Assembly (NCBI GenBank): GCA_947492525.1
Contig: CANLNQ010000004.1
Span: forward strand, 62,001 to 126,000
DNA from: an uncultured Granulosicoccus sp.
Lineage (GTDB): Bacteria; Pseudomonadota; Gammaproteobacteria; Granulosicoccales; Granulosicoccaceae
Length of the DNA stretch: 64,000 nt
Direction of reading: 5' to 3'
The notes beneath the pieces are model-generated. The model did not search any database. It was not told the DNA's origin and saw nothing but the letters and a program-made list of their open reading frames with translations. Positions 53,123 through 62,049 of the stretch are shown piece by piece; positions within the stretch are counted from its first letter, which is position 1; the number at the start of each line of letters is the position of its first letter. The translations under genes were made by a program, and so were the position numbers.

Positions 53123-53761
53123 TCAGATCTGTTCCAGCTGGCCAACACCGTCGGCGATGAACTTGATACCCAGCAGGCCGAACAAGGCGCCGAAGATCAG
53201 TTCGATCTTGCCGGCTACCCGGTTGTATCCGCGTATGGCAAGCGGTGTCGAGAAGAGAACGGCATAGCTGCCGTAGATCAGGAATGCCGATGTGGCACCA
53301 ACTGGCGCAAACGCCAGCACACCGGATGGTGGCAGGCCCGAGCCGGACAGAAAGGCGGTGACCGCTGCCCACATCAGCGCAGCCTTGGGATTGGTCAGTA
53401 CGACCAGCAAGCCACGGCGCCAGGCGGAGGCCAGAGTCAAATGGCGGCTACTGCGATCCGGTTGAGCATCACTGTTCCGTCGAGACGAACGCAGCGCCTT
53501 GAAGGCGACGTACAGGAAGTACAGTCCGCCTACGAAATGCAGAGTGATGCCTGCCAGCGGATGAGCCTGGAACAAAGCCGATATGCCCAGTGCGAATGCA
53601 CTGACCCAGATCAGGACACCGGAGGCGATGCCGGCGGCCACGCACAGCGCCGTGCTGCGGCTCTGGCTCAGAGCCGCATTGGTGACGGCCAGGAAGTTGG
53701 GGCCGGGAGATAGTTGAGCGGCTATGGTGGCAGCCAGGGCCGCGAGAAAAACAGACAACAT
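53123..53761 (-). CDS. LysE/RhtB-family amino acid exporter
   Basis: 212 aa from ATG 53761 (MLSVFLAALAATIAAQLSPG), with GGAG upstream. Six hydrophobic segments and the family motif QLSPGPNFLAVTNAALSQSR are present. Proteins of this family export amino acids such as lysine, threonine or homoserine across the inner membrane. The next gene upstream in the same direction is dapA (119 bp), so a link with lysine or related amino acids is possible. Confidence 0.9.
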   Translation of the reverse strand: MLSVFLAALAATIAAQLSPGPNFLAVTNAALSQSRSTALCVAAGIASGVLIWVSAFALGISALFQAHPLAGITLHFVGGLYFLYVAFKALRSSRRNSDAQPDRSSRHLTLASAWRRGLLVVLTNPKAALMWAAVTAFLSGSGLPPSGVLAFAPVGATSAFLIYGSYAVLFSTPLAIRGYNRVAGKIELIFGALFGLLGIKFIADGVGQLEQI

Positions 53762-53879
53762 TGAACGGTTCTCCGGAATGGTTGGCGCGTGGGGCGTACC
53801 CTGCCATCGCTGACAGGGACGCCCTGAGCGTACGGGCGTGGAAACGTCAGGGTCAAGCGGATTCGCCGACGTCAGGAGG

Positions 53880-54758
53880 CTACGATGCGTGTTCCAGTGA
53901 CAACAGGGCGACATCGATCAGGCGCTTGCTGTCATCGCTCAGACCAGTCAGTGGCAGGCGCACTGTATCAGCGCACAAGCCTCGACTGGCGCAGGCGTAT
54001 TTGATTCCGGCCGGGCTGGGTTCATGGAACAGCGCTTCGTGCAAGGGCATGAGTTGACGCTGAATATCTCTGGCTGTCTGAAAGTCATTGTCCCTGCAGG
54101 CGCGCTGCATCCGGGCACACTGCACGGGGGCAATATTGGCCGTGACCGAGATGCAACCGTTCCCACCGGCGGCATTGTAGGCCACGGCGGTGGCGTCCTC
54201 ACCAGAGAGATAGCTGAAGGGCGTGCTGATCTTCATCTGCTCCAGAGCCGGACGTGTCAGGTCACGAGTAGCATCCTTGACGCCGACCACGGTGGGCAGG
54301 GTTGCCAGCCTTGCCATGTCATGAGCGCTGATATCGACGGTGGTGCGCGGTGGAATGTTGTAAACGATGATCGGCAGGTCGTTGCTCCGGGATAAAGCTT
54401 CGAAGTGTCGGTAGATGCCTTCCGCGCTTGGGCGGTTGTAGTACCCGGTGACATGCAATGCACCATCGGCACCTTGCTGCCGGGCATGGTCGTGAAATTC
54501 GAGGGCTTCTCGAGTATTGTTGGAGCCGCAACCGGCAATGACGGGAATCCTCCCTCGGGCTTCATCCACCACGATACGAATGATATCGCGATGTTCCTGT
54601 GCGCTCAGAACCGGCGATTCTCCGGTGGTGCCGGCAGGCACCAGACCCTCACTGCCTTGTTCCACGTGCCAGTTGACCAGGCGGCGAAGTGCGGGTTCAT
54701 CCAGCATTCCGTCCGACGTCATGGGGGTGATCAATGCGACCAAAGAACCTTCAAACAT
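53880..54758 (-). CDS. dapA: 4-hydroxy-tetrahydrodipicolinate synthase
   Basis: A 292-aa class I aldolase that condenses pyruvate with aspartate semialdehyde. From ATG 54758 (MFEGSLVALITPMTSDG) the key residues fall at the E. coli DapA numbers: Thr44-Thr45 (GTTGES), Tyr107 (GYYNRP), Tyr133 (IIVYNIPP), Arg138, and the Schiff-base Lys161 (VVGVKDAT). Length also equals E. coli DapA. One difference is Gly105 where E. coli has Pro. A second DapA-like activity on other oxo-acids is not excluded, but this is a good match to true DapA. Confidence 0.9.
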   Translation of the reverse strand: MFEGSLVALITPMTSDGMLDEPALRRLVNWHVEQGSEGLVPAGTTGESPVLSAQEHRDIIRIVVDEARGRIPVIAGCGSNNTREALEFHDHARQQGADGALHVTGYYNRPSAEGIYRHFEALSRSNDLPIIVYNIPPRTTVDISAHDMARLATLPTVVGVKDATRDLTRPALEQMKISTPFSYLSGEDATAVAYNAAGGNGCISVTANIAPVQCARMQRACRDNDFQTARDIQRQLMPLHEALFHEPSPAGIKYACASRGLCADTVRLPLTGLSDDSKRLIDVALLSLEHAS

Positions 54759-55039
54759 GATGATTTCTCGTGTTGAAGGCGGACTTGGACGGACTACCGA
54801 GAAACGATGCAATTCCGGAAGCCGCCAAGGCCGCCGGAGTTGTACTGTCAGTGTGGAGTTACCGGGATCGAGGCGCGCGCAGTTTCACTGCGGGTTTGAG
54901 CGAGCCCGGTTTTGAGACAGTGTATGGGGAGTTCAGGGTGTTCATGCGCGACAGAGATTGATGTATCTGCCGGCGCTTGTCAAGTCGTCTGCAGAAGGCT
55001 GATATCTGCATCCTGCCTTGCCGTCGTCAGCCGTGCGCA

Positions 55040-55690
55040 TCACGGGTCTGTCTGGTCGACATTGTCGGTGAAAGACAGGCTGCGGCACGCATTTCTCGGG
55101 CGAGTCGCTTCAAGCCACTGTCGTACACGGGCGACGGGGTCATGGTGTTGCGCGACATCAGTGACCACGCACACCGAATCGGCCCCGTGTTCGAAGGCAC
55201 CGGCAGCCCGTTCGGGCGTGAATCCGCCGATGGCAACAAGCGGTGTATTGCCGATCGAGTCTTTCCAGCGCTGCAGTTTTTCCAGGCCCTGAGGCCGCCA
55301 CGGCATCTTCTTCAACAAGGTCGCATAGATGGGGCCGAGCGCGATGTAGTCGGGTGCGTGTGATCGGGCGATCGCCAGTTCTGCACGGTCGTGAGTACTG
55401 ATGCCGAATCGGATACCAGCCTGGCGCAGGGTGTCGGTCTCTGCGCCCTGCAGATCTTCCTGACCCAGGTGTACCGCGCGACAGCCTTCGTCCAGTGCCA
55501 GTTTCCAGTAGTCGTTGATGATCAGGGTTGCGCCGACATGCTCACACAGTTCCCGGGCTTCTCGTATCTGCCGCCGACAGTCGATCTCGCTGGTGTCCTT
55601 CATGCGCAGTTGCACGCAACGTACGCCTGCATCGAGAAATTCGGCAAGCTGGCGGGTGTCGCCAACGATCAGGTAGAAGCGTTGCAGCAT
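55040..55690 (-). CDS. thiE: Thiamine-phosphate synthase
   Basis: 216 aa from ATG 55690 (MLQRFYLIVGDTRQLAEFLD). The TIM-barrel enzyme joins HMP-PP and thiazole phosphate. Motifs are GVRCVQLRMKD, LIINDYWKLALDEGCRAVHLGQED and DYIALGPIYAT. It is the last gene of the thiamine operon, 2 bp after the thiG stop. The 281 bp between it and the dapA start show no gene and no clear terminator; small dyads such as CGCAG-TTTCA-CTGCG are present. Confidence 0.93.
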   Translation of the reverse strand: MLQRFYLIVGDTRQLAEFLDAGVRCVQLRMKDTSEIDCRRQIREARELCEHVGATLIINDYWKLALDEGCRAVHLGQEDLQGAETDTLRQAGIRFGISTHDRAELAIARSHAPDYIALGPIYATLLKKMPWRPQGLEKLQRWKDSIGNTPLVAIGGFTPERAAGAFEHGADSVCVVTDVAQHHDPVARVRQWLEATRPRNACRSLSFTDNVDQTDP

Positions 55691-55692
55691 GG

Positions 55693-56472
55693 CTAGAGAT
55701 CTCGGAAAGGGGTGCCCAGAACGGGGGTGGAGGGGGCGGCCATGTCTCGTGGCATCATCGGGTCGGACTGCCAGGCAGTGCGTCCGCACTCCACCGCCAG
55801 TGCAAAGGCACGGGCCATGGCCACAGGGTCACCGGCACGGGCCACTGCCGTATTGAGCAGAACCGCATCGTAGCCAAGCTCCATGGCTGCCGCCGCATGG
55901 GACGGCAGACCGATCCCGGCGTCGACCACCAGCGGCACGTCGGGAAAATGCGCGCGCAGCGAACTCAGGGCGTAGGGGTTGTTCAGTCCGCGACCACTTC
56001 CGATCGGTGCGCCCCATGGCATGAGTACGCGGCAGCCGGCATCGAGCAGTCGATCGGCCACGACCAGGTCGTCAGTGGTATAGGGAAAGACCTGGAAGCC
56101 GTCGTCGGACAGTATGCGGGCGGCTTCCACGAGTCCGAACACATCAGGTTGCAAGGTGTCATCCTCGCCGATGACCTCCAGTTTTATCCAGGGCGTGCCA
56201 AACAGTTCGCGCGCCATGTGAGCGGTATTGACAGCCTCCTTCACTCCACGGCAACCGGCGGTGTTGGGTAGTACGCGGACCTTGGCGGACTGGATAAGCG
56301 ACCAGAAGGCCTGGCCGGATTTTTCGGTACTGGACTCGCGCCTGAGCGAGACGGTGACTATCTCGGTGCGCGAAGCACTGATGGCATCGAGCATGATCTG
56401 CGGCGAAGGATACAAGGATGTCCCCAGCAGCAGGCGAGAATCGATGTCCACATCATAGAATGAAAGAGCCAT
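55693..56472 (-). CDS. thiG: Thiazole synthase
   Basis: 259 aa from ATG 56472 ([20 protein letters not shown]). It forms the thiazole phosphate ring from dehydroglycine, DXP and ThiS thiocarboxylate. Motifs are [48 protein letters not shown] and [20 protein letters not shown]. It lies 4 bp after thiS. Confidence 0.95.
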   Translation of the reverse strand: MALSFYDVDIDSRLLLGTSLYPSPQIMLDAISASRTEIVTVSLRRESSTEKSGQAFWSLIQSAKVRVLPNTAGCRGVKEAVNTAHMARELFGTPWIKLEVIGEDDTLQPDVFGLVEAARILSDDGFQVFPYTTDDLVVADRLLDAGCRVLMPWGAPIGSGRGLNNPYALSSLRAHFPDVPLVVDAGIGLPSHAAAAMELGYDAVLLNTAVARAGDPVAMARAFALAVECGRTAWQSDPMMPRDMAAPSTPVLGTPFRDL

Positions 56473-56476
56473 CTGT

Positions 56477-56674
56477 TCAGCCTCCCGACATGGGGGCGAT
56501 GATATCCACTGAATCATCGGCAGACAGGGTGAATTCGCGGCGCTCGCCGATCGGTACGAATTCCTGGTTGACTGCAGTTGCCACCGTGGAAGGCCCGTGT
56601 CCCAGATCCTCCAGCAGCTCCTGCAGGGTGCGGCAATCCACCTGCTGCTCCTCGCCGTTAATCCGAATTCTCAT
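56477..56674 (-). CDS. thiS: Sulfur carrier protein ThiS
   Basis: A 65-aa ubiquitin-fold protein starting [20 protein letters not shown] and ending in the required Gly-Gly (APMSGG). The C-terminal glycine becomes the thiocarboxylate sulfur donor for ThiG. It overlaps the end of thiO by 17 bp. The adenylating enzyme ThiF is not in the window. Confidence 0.95.
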   Translation of the reverse strand: MRIRINGEEQQVDCRTLQELLEDLGHGPSTVATAVNQEFVPIGERREFTLSADDSVDIIAPMSGG

Positions 56675-57674
56675 CTACCACTTCCTCGTCAGCTATTCCA
56701 TCCAGTACCAGTGCGGCGGCTCGTTGCGCCATCGCTGGTGCACACAGAAAGCCGTGTCGGTACAGACCATTGATATGAACCGTTCTGCCACGACGTCGCA
56801 GCCGTGGCAGGTTGTCGGTGAAGGCCGGGCGAACATCGGTACCGATCTCGATGATGGCCGCATCTGCGAAACCGGCATGCAGGGCATAGGCACTGGAGAG
56901 CAGCTCCATGACCGAACGTGCGCTGGCCAGAGAACGATCATCACTCTCGATCATGGTGGCGCCGACCATGAAGCGATGATTTGCTCTTGGCACGATGTAG
57001 ATCGGGTGTCTGGGATGCAGCAGGCGAATCGGGCGATGCAGTGTGATCTCCCGGGTCTCGAGAATCAGCATTTCTCCCTTGACGCCTCTCAGGTCTTCGA
57101 GACTGTCGCGTGCGGCCAGGCCACGGCAGTCGATGCGCCATCCCGTGTTCGGGGCACGGGCAAGTTCCGCCGCGCTCAGTCGACGGTTGAATTCGACCGT
57201 GAACCGCTCGTTCTGACTCAAGGACTCCAGCAAGCCATTGAGCGTTTTCCGCGGATCCAGATGCGCCTCTTCGGCATAGTGCAAGCCCCTGTCGAAGCGA
57301 TCACCGATATCCGGTTCCATGGTCTGCAACTGCTCGCGATCCACCTGTAGGTAATCCACTGTGCGTCGTGCAAATTGCTCGAAATCGGCGCGATCCCGTC
57401 GCGAGGCCAGCACCAGGGAGCCTGCCTGCTCGATGCATTTGCTGTGCTTCTGCCAGTACGCCAGACTCTCCAGGCCGAGCCGGAAGATCAGGGGTTCTGC
57501 GCTCTCGCTTTCGCACCAGGGTGCCAGCATGCCGCCGGCCCACCAGGAGCAGCAGCTCTCGTCAAGCGCGTCACTGGCGGCAATGAGATGCACCCGGCAG
57601 CCGCGTTCAAGGAAAGCCTGCGCAGCGCACAGACCGGCCACACCAGCACCAATGATTTCGACATCGGTGCTCAT
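56658..57674 (-). CDS. thiO: Glycine oxidase ThiO
   Basis: 338 aa from ATG 57674 ([20 protein letters not shown]); ATG 57683 is also possible. A DAO-family FAD enzyme that oxidises glycine to dehydroglycine (iminoacetate) for thiazole formation. It has the dinucleotide motif [17 protein letters not shown], then [14 protein letters not shown] and the C-terminal [16 protein letters not shown]. Use of ThiO in place of ThiH indicates an aerobic lifestyle. Its start touches the tenA stop. Confidence 0.93.
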   Translation of the reverse strand: MSTDVEIIGAGVAGLCAAQAFLERGCRVHLIAASDALDESCCSWWAGGMLAPWCESESAEPLIFRLGLESLAYWQKHSKCIEQAGSLVLASRRDRADFEQFARRTVDYLQVDREQLQTMEPDIGDRFDRGLHYAEEAHLDPRKTLNGLLESLSQNERFTVEFNRRLSAAELARAPNTGWRIDCRGLAARDSLEDLRGVKGEMLILETREITLHRPIRLLHPRHPIYIVPRANHRFMVGATMIESDDRSLASARSVMELLSSAYALHAGFADAAIIEIGTDVRPAFTDNLPRLRRRGRTVHINGLYRHGFLCAPAMAQRAAALVLDGIADEEVVDENSD

Positions 57675-58345
57675 CAGCGACAATCCAGCCCCATCTGCCA
57701 GAAGTCGATTTCCAGACGCGTGGCATCATCGAAGGTGCGGCTCAGCGCCTGTACCCGGGTCTCACCCAGCTGCGCCATGCTGATGGCGTCACAGGCCTGC
57801 CGGTGAGCCTCGGCCACTTGCTGATACTCCTCACTGGCATACATCTGCACCCAGTCTGCGTAGGGGTTGCCCTCTGTGACCAGAAACGGTTGTGTCTGCA
57901 GCCAGTTCGCCACGGCGGCGTAGCCCATGATGCAAGGCGCCAGGGCCACGTTCAGGTCCAGCAGATCCCCGGCCATGCCGCGCTCGAGCACGTAGCGCGT
58001 ATAGGCCATGTTCGGCGTTGATTCGACAGTCTCCTCCAGCGCTTGTCTGCTTATTCCGAATGTCTCGCAGTAGCCGATATGCAGTCCCAGTTCGATGTCG
58101 ATGATTCCGTGCAGTGAGCGCTGTGCCTGCCTGAGTTCATCCAGAGTGCGGCTCTTGTACGCCGCCAGACCGAAGGCCCGGGCAAAGTGGATCAGAAACA
58201 GGTAATCCTGCTTCAGATAGTGCTCGAAACACGCCTTGGGTAGTGTACCGGCCGCCAGCTGGCGTACGAAGTCGTGCTGAATGTAGCGCTGCCAGTGTGT
58301 TTCGCTGGCTGCAATCAGGTGTTGTGTCAGGGTCTGCTCTGTCAT
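57674..58345 (-). CDS. tenA: Aminopyrimidine aminohydrolase TenA
   Basis: A 223-aa all-helical TENA/THI-4 protein. The nucleophilic Cys is in NVALAPCIMGYAAVANWLQ, and the conserved YLKQDYLFLIHFARAFGLAAY block is present around residues 42-62. TenA hydrolyses aminomethyl-HMP from degraded thiamine to HMP. Together with the upstream ThiXYZ importer it forms the salvage branch of the operon. It overlaps the thiY-like gene by 4 bp. Confidence 0.94.
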   Translation of the reverse strand: MTEQTLTQHLIAASETHWQRYIQHDFVRQLAAGTLPKACFEHYLKQDYLFLIHFARAFGLAAYKSRTLDELRQAQRSLHGIIDIELGLHIGYCETFGISRQALEETVESTPNMAYTRYVLERGMAGDLLDLNVALAPCIMGYAAVANWLQTQPFLVTEGNPYADWVQMYASEEYQQVAEAHRQACDAISMAQLGETRVQALSRTFDDATRLEIDFWQMGLDCR

Positions 58346-59280
58346 CGTCCCGCTTCGTAGGTGTAGCTGTTCAGTTCCGGCGTCGAGTCGATCAGGCCTT
58401 GGGACTGCATGAAGGCTGCAAAGTCGATGTAGCGCTGACGATCAAGCGCTGCCGGCCGTAGTGCAAGCCTGGGCAGTGTATCGCGCCAGGCCCGGCGATT
58501 CAGTTCGTTGTCCAGTACATCCGGGTTTGAATCGCGGAATATCTCCCAGGCCTCGTCGGGGTGGTTGATGATGAAAATGGTGGAGCGTTCGATGGCTTTG
58601 AGGAAGGGTTGCATCCAGGGGCTGTCCAGCGATTCGGTGTTGGCGATCAGAATCAGTTCATCGAAGGCCGGCACGCCGTGCTCCTCGGGGTAGAAAGCGC
58701 GGCCCGGGTGGTCTTCGATATCCAGCTGGTTGAGTTCGAAGTTCCGGTAAGCGCCGATCACGGCGTCGACCTGGCCGGTGATCAATGCCGGCGAAAGGGA
58801 GAAGTTGACATTGACCAGTTCGATGTCATCCAGTGTCAGGGAGACGGTTTCCAGCATGGCCTTGAGCAGGGCATCCTCGAACCCGCCCACGGAAAAACCG
58901 ACCTTGCGACCCTTCAGCGACTGCAGGGAATCGATGGGTCCATCAGCCAGCACCACAAGAGAATTCAGCGGTGTGGATACCAGCGTACCGAAGCGTGACA
59001 GTGGCAAGCCTTCGGCGACCTGTACATGCAATTGTGGCTGGTAGCTGATGGCTATGTCTGCCTTGCCAGCGGCAACCATCTTCGGCGGCAGAGAGGGGTC
59101 GGCCGGTTCGATCAATTCCACCTCGAGCCCTTCTTCGGCGAAGTAGCCCTTTTCGCGGGCGACAACCAACGCAGCGTGATCGGGGTTGGTGAACCAGTCC
59201 AGCAATACGGTGACCGGTTCAGCGGCCAGGGCGCTGCCGCTGAACAGCAGGCTGGCGACAAGCAGTCTTAATCGTTGCAT
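58342..59280 (-). CDS. thiY: Thiamine-precursor ABC transporter substrate-binding protein (ThiY-like)
   Basis: 312 aa from ATG 59280 (MQRLRLLVASLLFSGSALAA, signal peptide cleaved at about ALAA). It is an NMT1/THI5-like binding protein: VTVLLDWFTNPDHAALVVAR is the hallmark opening, followed by EPADPSLPPKMVAAGKADIA. Related ThiY proteins bind formylaminopyrimidine, a thiamine breakdown product. Unlike the other importers in the window, this binding protein is internal to its operon and has no hairpin after it. Confidence 0.92.
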   Translation of the reverse strand: MQRLRLLVASLLFSGSALAAEPVTVLLDWFTNPDHAALVVAREKGYFAEEGLEVELIEPADPSLPPKMVAAGKADIAISYQPQLHVQVAEGLPLSRFGTLVSTPLNSLVVLADGPIDSLQSLKGRKVGFSVGGFEDALLKAMLETVSLTLDDIELVNVNFSLSPALITGQVDAVIGAYRNFELNQLDIEDHPGRAFYPEEHGVPAFDELILIANTESLDSPWMQPFLKAIERSTIFIINHPDEAWEIFRDSNPDVLDNELNRRAWRDTLPRLALRPAALDRQRYIDFAAFMQSQGLIDSTPELNSYTYEAGR

Positions 59281-59284
59281 GAGA

Positions 59285-60085
59285 TCAATGGGCTTCGGTT
59301 TGGGTGATGGTGGAATTGCTGGAATCGGGCAGCCAATAGAGGCATCGATCCAGCAGACGATTGACAAGGGAATAGAGCAGATAGGCGAGCAGGCACAGGC
59401 ACAGCAGTGCGGCGAACATCAGGTCTGTCTGCATGCGTCCGTTAGCCTGCAGCATCAGATAGCCAAGACCCTGACTGGAGCCTACCCATTCGCCAACAAC
59501 GGCACCGATAGGTGCTACCGAGGTGGCTACTCGAATGCCAGAGGCCATCGAGGGAAGGGCTGCCGGCAGGCGAATCTGCAGAAGAATGGTTGTCGGACTT
59601 GCATTCATCGTGGCGGCCAGATCGAGCATGGCAGCACTGGTGTGACGCAATCCATCAAAGGTGGCTGCCACCACGGGAAAATAGATGATCAGCACAGCCA
59701 TGACCACCTTCGACCCCAGTCCGTAGCCGAACCACAGCGTCAGCAAGGGGGCCAGCGCGAATACGGGCAGTGACTGACTGATGACCATGACGGGCAGCAG
59801 CCAGCGCCTGAGCCGCCTGGAGGTGCTCAATACCACGGCGCTGACGACGCCGAGTAAACAGCCGATCACCAGGCCGCTCACGATCTCAAACGCCGTGATG
59901 GCGGTATGCAGGCCCAGAAGCTGGATCTGGCTGAACAGGGTTTTCAGGATGGCAAAAGGGGCGGGCAGCAGAAAGTGAGGAATGCCGCTGACGGTGACCA
60001 GCAATTGCCAGAGTAGCACTATCAGGGAGCCGCCGATGAGGAAGGCGGGCACACGAGGCCGTGTCGATTGGCTTGCTGTTTTCAT
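59285..60085 (-). CDS. thiX: Thiamine-precursor ABC transporter permease (ThiX-like)
   Basis: A 266-aa SsuC/TauC-like permease with six hydrophobic segments and the coupling motif ATMNASPTTILLQIRLPAALP. It starts at ATG 60085, directly after the ThiZ stop. It is the channel for the aminopyrimidine precursor bound by ThiY. Confidence 0.92.
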   Translation of the reverse strand: MKTASQSTRPRVPAFLIGGSLIVLLWQLLVTVSGIPHFLLPAPFAILKTLFSQIQLLGLHTAITAFEIVSGLVIGCLLGVVSAVVLSTSRRLRRWLLPVMVISQSLPVFALAPLLTLWFGYGLGSKVVMAVLIIYFPVVAATFDGLRHTSAAMLDLAATMNASPTTILLQIRLPAALPSMASGIRVATSVAPIGAVVGEWVGSSQGLGYLMLQANGRMQTDLMFAALLCLCLLAYLLYSLVNRLLDRCLYWLPDSSNSTITQTEAH

Positions 60086-60850
60086 TCAGGCCGGCACCGG
60101 TGTTCGCCTGCCGTCCTTCATGAACTGCCAGACAGCCGGTAGCAGAGTGGCAATTTCCGCGTGATCGATGGCTCGCTGTGGCTGCGTCTCGAGGGGCATG
60201 GACTGTATGCTGGATGGAGATCCGGGCTCAAGTACATGCAGTACATGCGACAGCCGCAGAGCCTCCATCGGATCATGAGTTACCAGCAGAACGGTACGCC
60301 CTTGAAGTAGCTCGAAAGACAAGCCTTGAAGTTCGTCACGGGTAATGGCATCGAGTCGGCTGAAGGGTTCGTCCATCAGCACGATGTCGCGCTTTTCCAG
60401 CAGGGTGCGGGCCAGAGCCACCCGTTGGCGCATTCCGCCGGAGAGTACTGCTGGCAGCGCATCTGCCCATGGGCTCAGGCCTACCTTGTCGAGTAGCTCG
60501 TCGACTTGCGCATCGGATTCCTGCGCCTTTTCCGCGCGCAGCCTCGGGCCCAGCTGCACATTCTGCCGGGCGGTCAACCACGGCAACAGGCCATCGTCCT
60601 GCGCCATGTAGGCGATGCGGGCGCGAAGTGCTTCACCTGTCTGGCTGTACACTCTGCCACTGTCCGGTTGCTGAAGTCCGGCAATGATCCTGAGAAGGCT
60701 GGATTTACCGATGCCGCTGCGGCCAAGAACACTGTGCCATTGGCCGCCTTCCAGGTGAACGGAGAGCTTCTGGAAGACGCAATGTTCGCCCAGTGCCAGG
60801 CTGACCTCGTCCAGCGTGATGCCGGCAGCGTTGGTCACGGCTGCGACCAC
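60086..60850 (-). CDS. thiZ: Thiamine-precursor ABC transporter ATPase (ThiZ-like)
   Basis: A 254-aa ATPase starting with GTG 60850. Walker A is SVLGRSGIGKSSLLRIIAGL, the Q-loop AYMAQDDGLLPWL, the signature [15 protein letters not shown], Walker B DIVLMDEPFSRLDAITR, and the switch His lies in LLVTHDPMEA. It overlaps the thiD stop by 16 bp. Confidence 0.93.
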   Translation of the reverse strand: MVAAVTNAAGITLDEVSLALGEHCVFQKLSVHLEGGQWHSVLGRSGIGKSSLLRIIAGLQQPDSGRVYSQTGEALRARIAYMAQDDGLLPWLTARQNVQLGPRLRAEKAQESDAQVDELLDKVGLSPWADALPAVLSGGMRQRVALARTLLEKRDIVLMDEPFSRLDAITRDELQGLSFELLQGRTVLLVTHDPMEALRLSHVLHVLEPGSPSSIQSMPLETQPQRAIDHAEIATLLPAVWQFMKDGRRTPVPA

Positions 60851-61686
60851 ATGGCGTGGAAGTGGTGCACGGGGCCATGACCGGAGCCGATATCCAGGCT
60901 GTCTGCCTGCGCGATGGCTTCATGCACATAGCGCTCTGCGGCTTCCACAGCGTCGGGCACGCCCATACCTCTGGCTATCAGTGCCGTGATGGCCGATGAC
61001 AATGTGCAACCCGTACCGTGCGTATTGCGTGTCTGTATGCGAGGCTGTGTAAACCGGTGCAGTTCTCCTTCGTACAGAAGGATATCGGTGCTGTCTGCCG
61101 AGTGCAGATGCCCGCCCTTCAGCAGGACGCTGTCACTGCCAAGACTGGCGAGCTTCTGCGCCTGATCCTGCATCTCTGACAAGGAGCTTGCCTCAGGCTC
61201 ACCCAGCAGCAGCGCCGCTTCGGGGATATTCGGGGTAATCAGAGTGGCTCGTGGAAAGAGATGGTAGCGCAGGGCGTCGATGGCCTCGGCGTGCAGAAGG
61301 GTATCCCCGCTCTTGGCCACCATGACCGGGTCGAGTACGACCGGGATAGACGCATGTTCGGCCAGAACGTCGCTGATCGTCTCGATGATCTGCACATTGG
61401 CCAGCATGCCGATCTTGATGGCATCGATTCGGATATCGGACAAGACCGTGTCCAGTTGCTGTCTGACAAATTGCGCGGGCACCTCGTGAATGCCGGCAAC
61501 CGAGCAGGTATTCTGCGCGGTCAATGCGGTGATGGTGGAAGCGCCGTAGACGCCCAACGCGCTGAAGGCCTTGAGGTCTGCCTGAATACCGGCGCCGCCA
61601 CCGGAGTCGGAGCCTGCCACGGTCATGGCAGTGGAGACGGTGTCGGATACCGGGTATTGCGCGTCAGTGGTGTCGGCAGGCTTCAT
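60835..61686 (-). CDS. thiD: Hydroxymethylpyrimidine/phosphomethylpyrimidine kinase
   Basis: 283 aa from ATG 61686 (MKPADTTDAQYPVSDTVSTA), with GGAG 6 nt upstream, itself inside a hairpin (61689-61718). A ribokinase-fold enzyme phosphorylating HMP and HMP-P. Motifs are TVAGSDSGGGAGIQADLKAF, VVLDPVMVAKSGDTLL, TPNIPEAALLLGE and the anion hole NTHGTGCTLSSAI. It is the first gene after the TPP riboswitch. Confidence 0.95.
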   Translation of the reverse strand: MKPADTTDAQYPVSDTVSTAMTVAGSDSGGGAGIQADLKAFSALGVYGASTITALTAQNTCSVAGIHEVPAQFVRQQLDTVLSDIRIDAIKIGMLANVQIIETISDVLAEHASIPVVLDPVMVAKSGDTLLHAEAIDALRYHLFPRATLITPNIPEAALLLGEPEASSLSEMQDQAQKLASLGSDSVLLKGGHLHSADSTDILLYEGELHRFTQPRIQTRNTHGTGCTLSSAITALIARGMGVPDAVEAAERYVHEAIAQADSLDIGSGHGPVHHFHAMWSQP

Positions 61687-61688
61687 GA

Positions 61689-61718
61689 TTTTCTCCGCGG
61701 ATAACCACCGGGAGAAAA
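61689..61718 (-). promoter_or_regulatory. Shine-Dalgarno-sequestering hairpin of the thiD leader
   Basis: On the minus strand TTTTCTCC and GGAGAAAA form a perfect 8-bp stem with a 14-nt loop. The GGAG in the 3' arm is the only plausible ribosome site for thiD, 6 nt before the ATG. The hairpin would therefore hide it, consistent with translational control by the upstream TPP riboswitch. Confidence 0.75.
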
Positions 61719-61754
61719 CGGACTCATGCAGGGGAAATCGCTCGTATTCCCGTG

Positions 61755-61867
61755 ACTTGAATCCCTTCGTCGGCATTATCCGCATCAGGTTCAGCGGGAT
61801 CGCGCAGTCATCTGCGACATCTCAGCCGGACACACACCATTCGTGTCTGTTCAGCACCCCGTCAAGT
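61755..61867 (-). ncRNA. TPP riboswitch (THI element)
   Basis: On the minus strand the aptamer shows all conserved parts in order: GGGGTGCTGAAC, GGCTGAGAT, a variable stem, CCCGCTGAACCTGATGCGGA, then TAATGCCGACGAAGGGA. The closing helix P1 is ACTTGA paired with TCAAGT at the two ends. It lies 69 nt upstream of thiD. TPP binding should reduce expression of the nine-gene operon. Confidence 0.96.
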
Positions 61868-61961
61868 GAGGCGCAGGTTATCACGCGCCAGGTGAATTGA
61901 CCAGTTGCGTTGCACAAAAGTTGTTTGCGGTAGCCAAAGCGAAGCAATGCTCACCCGGACT

Positions 61962-62011
61962 CTGCAAGCTTGCAGTATTGTTGGAAAGGCTGAATAATTG
62001 ATCCATTCAAT
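61962..62011. promoter_or_regulatory. Two palindromes before the Rrf2 gene
   Basis: CTGCAAGCTTGCAG (61962-61975) is a perfect 14-bp palindrome. ATTGA-TCCAT-TCAAT (61997-62011) is a 5-bp dyad in AT-rich DNA nearer the gene. The second is in a plausible promoter position and may be an Rrf2 operator. Assignment is by position only. Confidence 0.4.
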
Positions 62012-62049
62012 ATGTATGTTATTTCAGTGTTCCGCACTGGAGACGAACC

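Noticed and set aside
54759-55039. Small ORFs between dapA and thiE
   Set aside because: The frames here have no ribosome site or domain features. The region is more likely the dapA promoter and the end of the thi operon.
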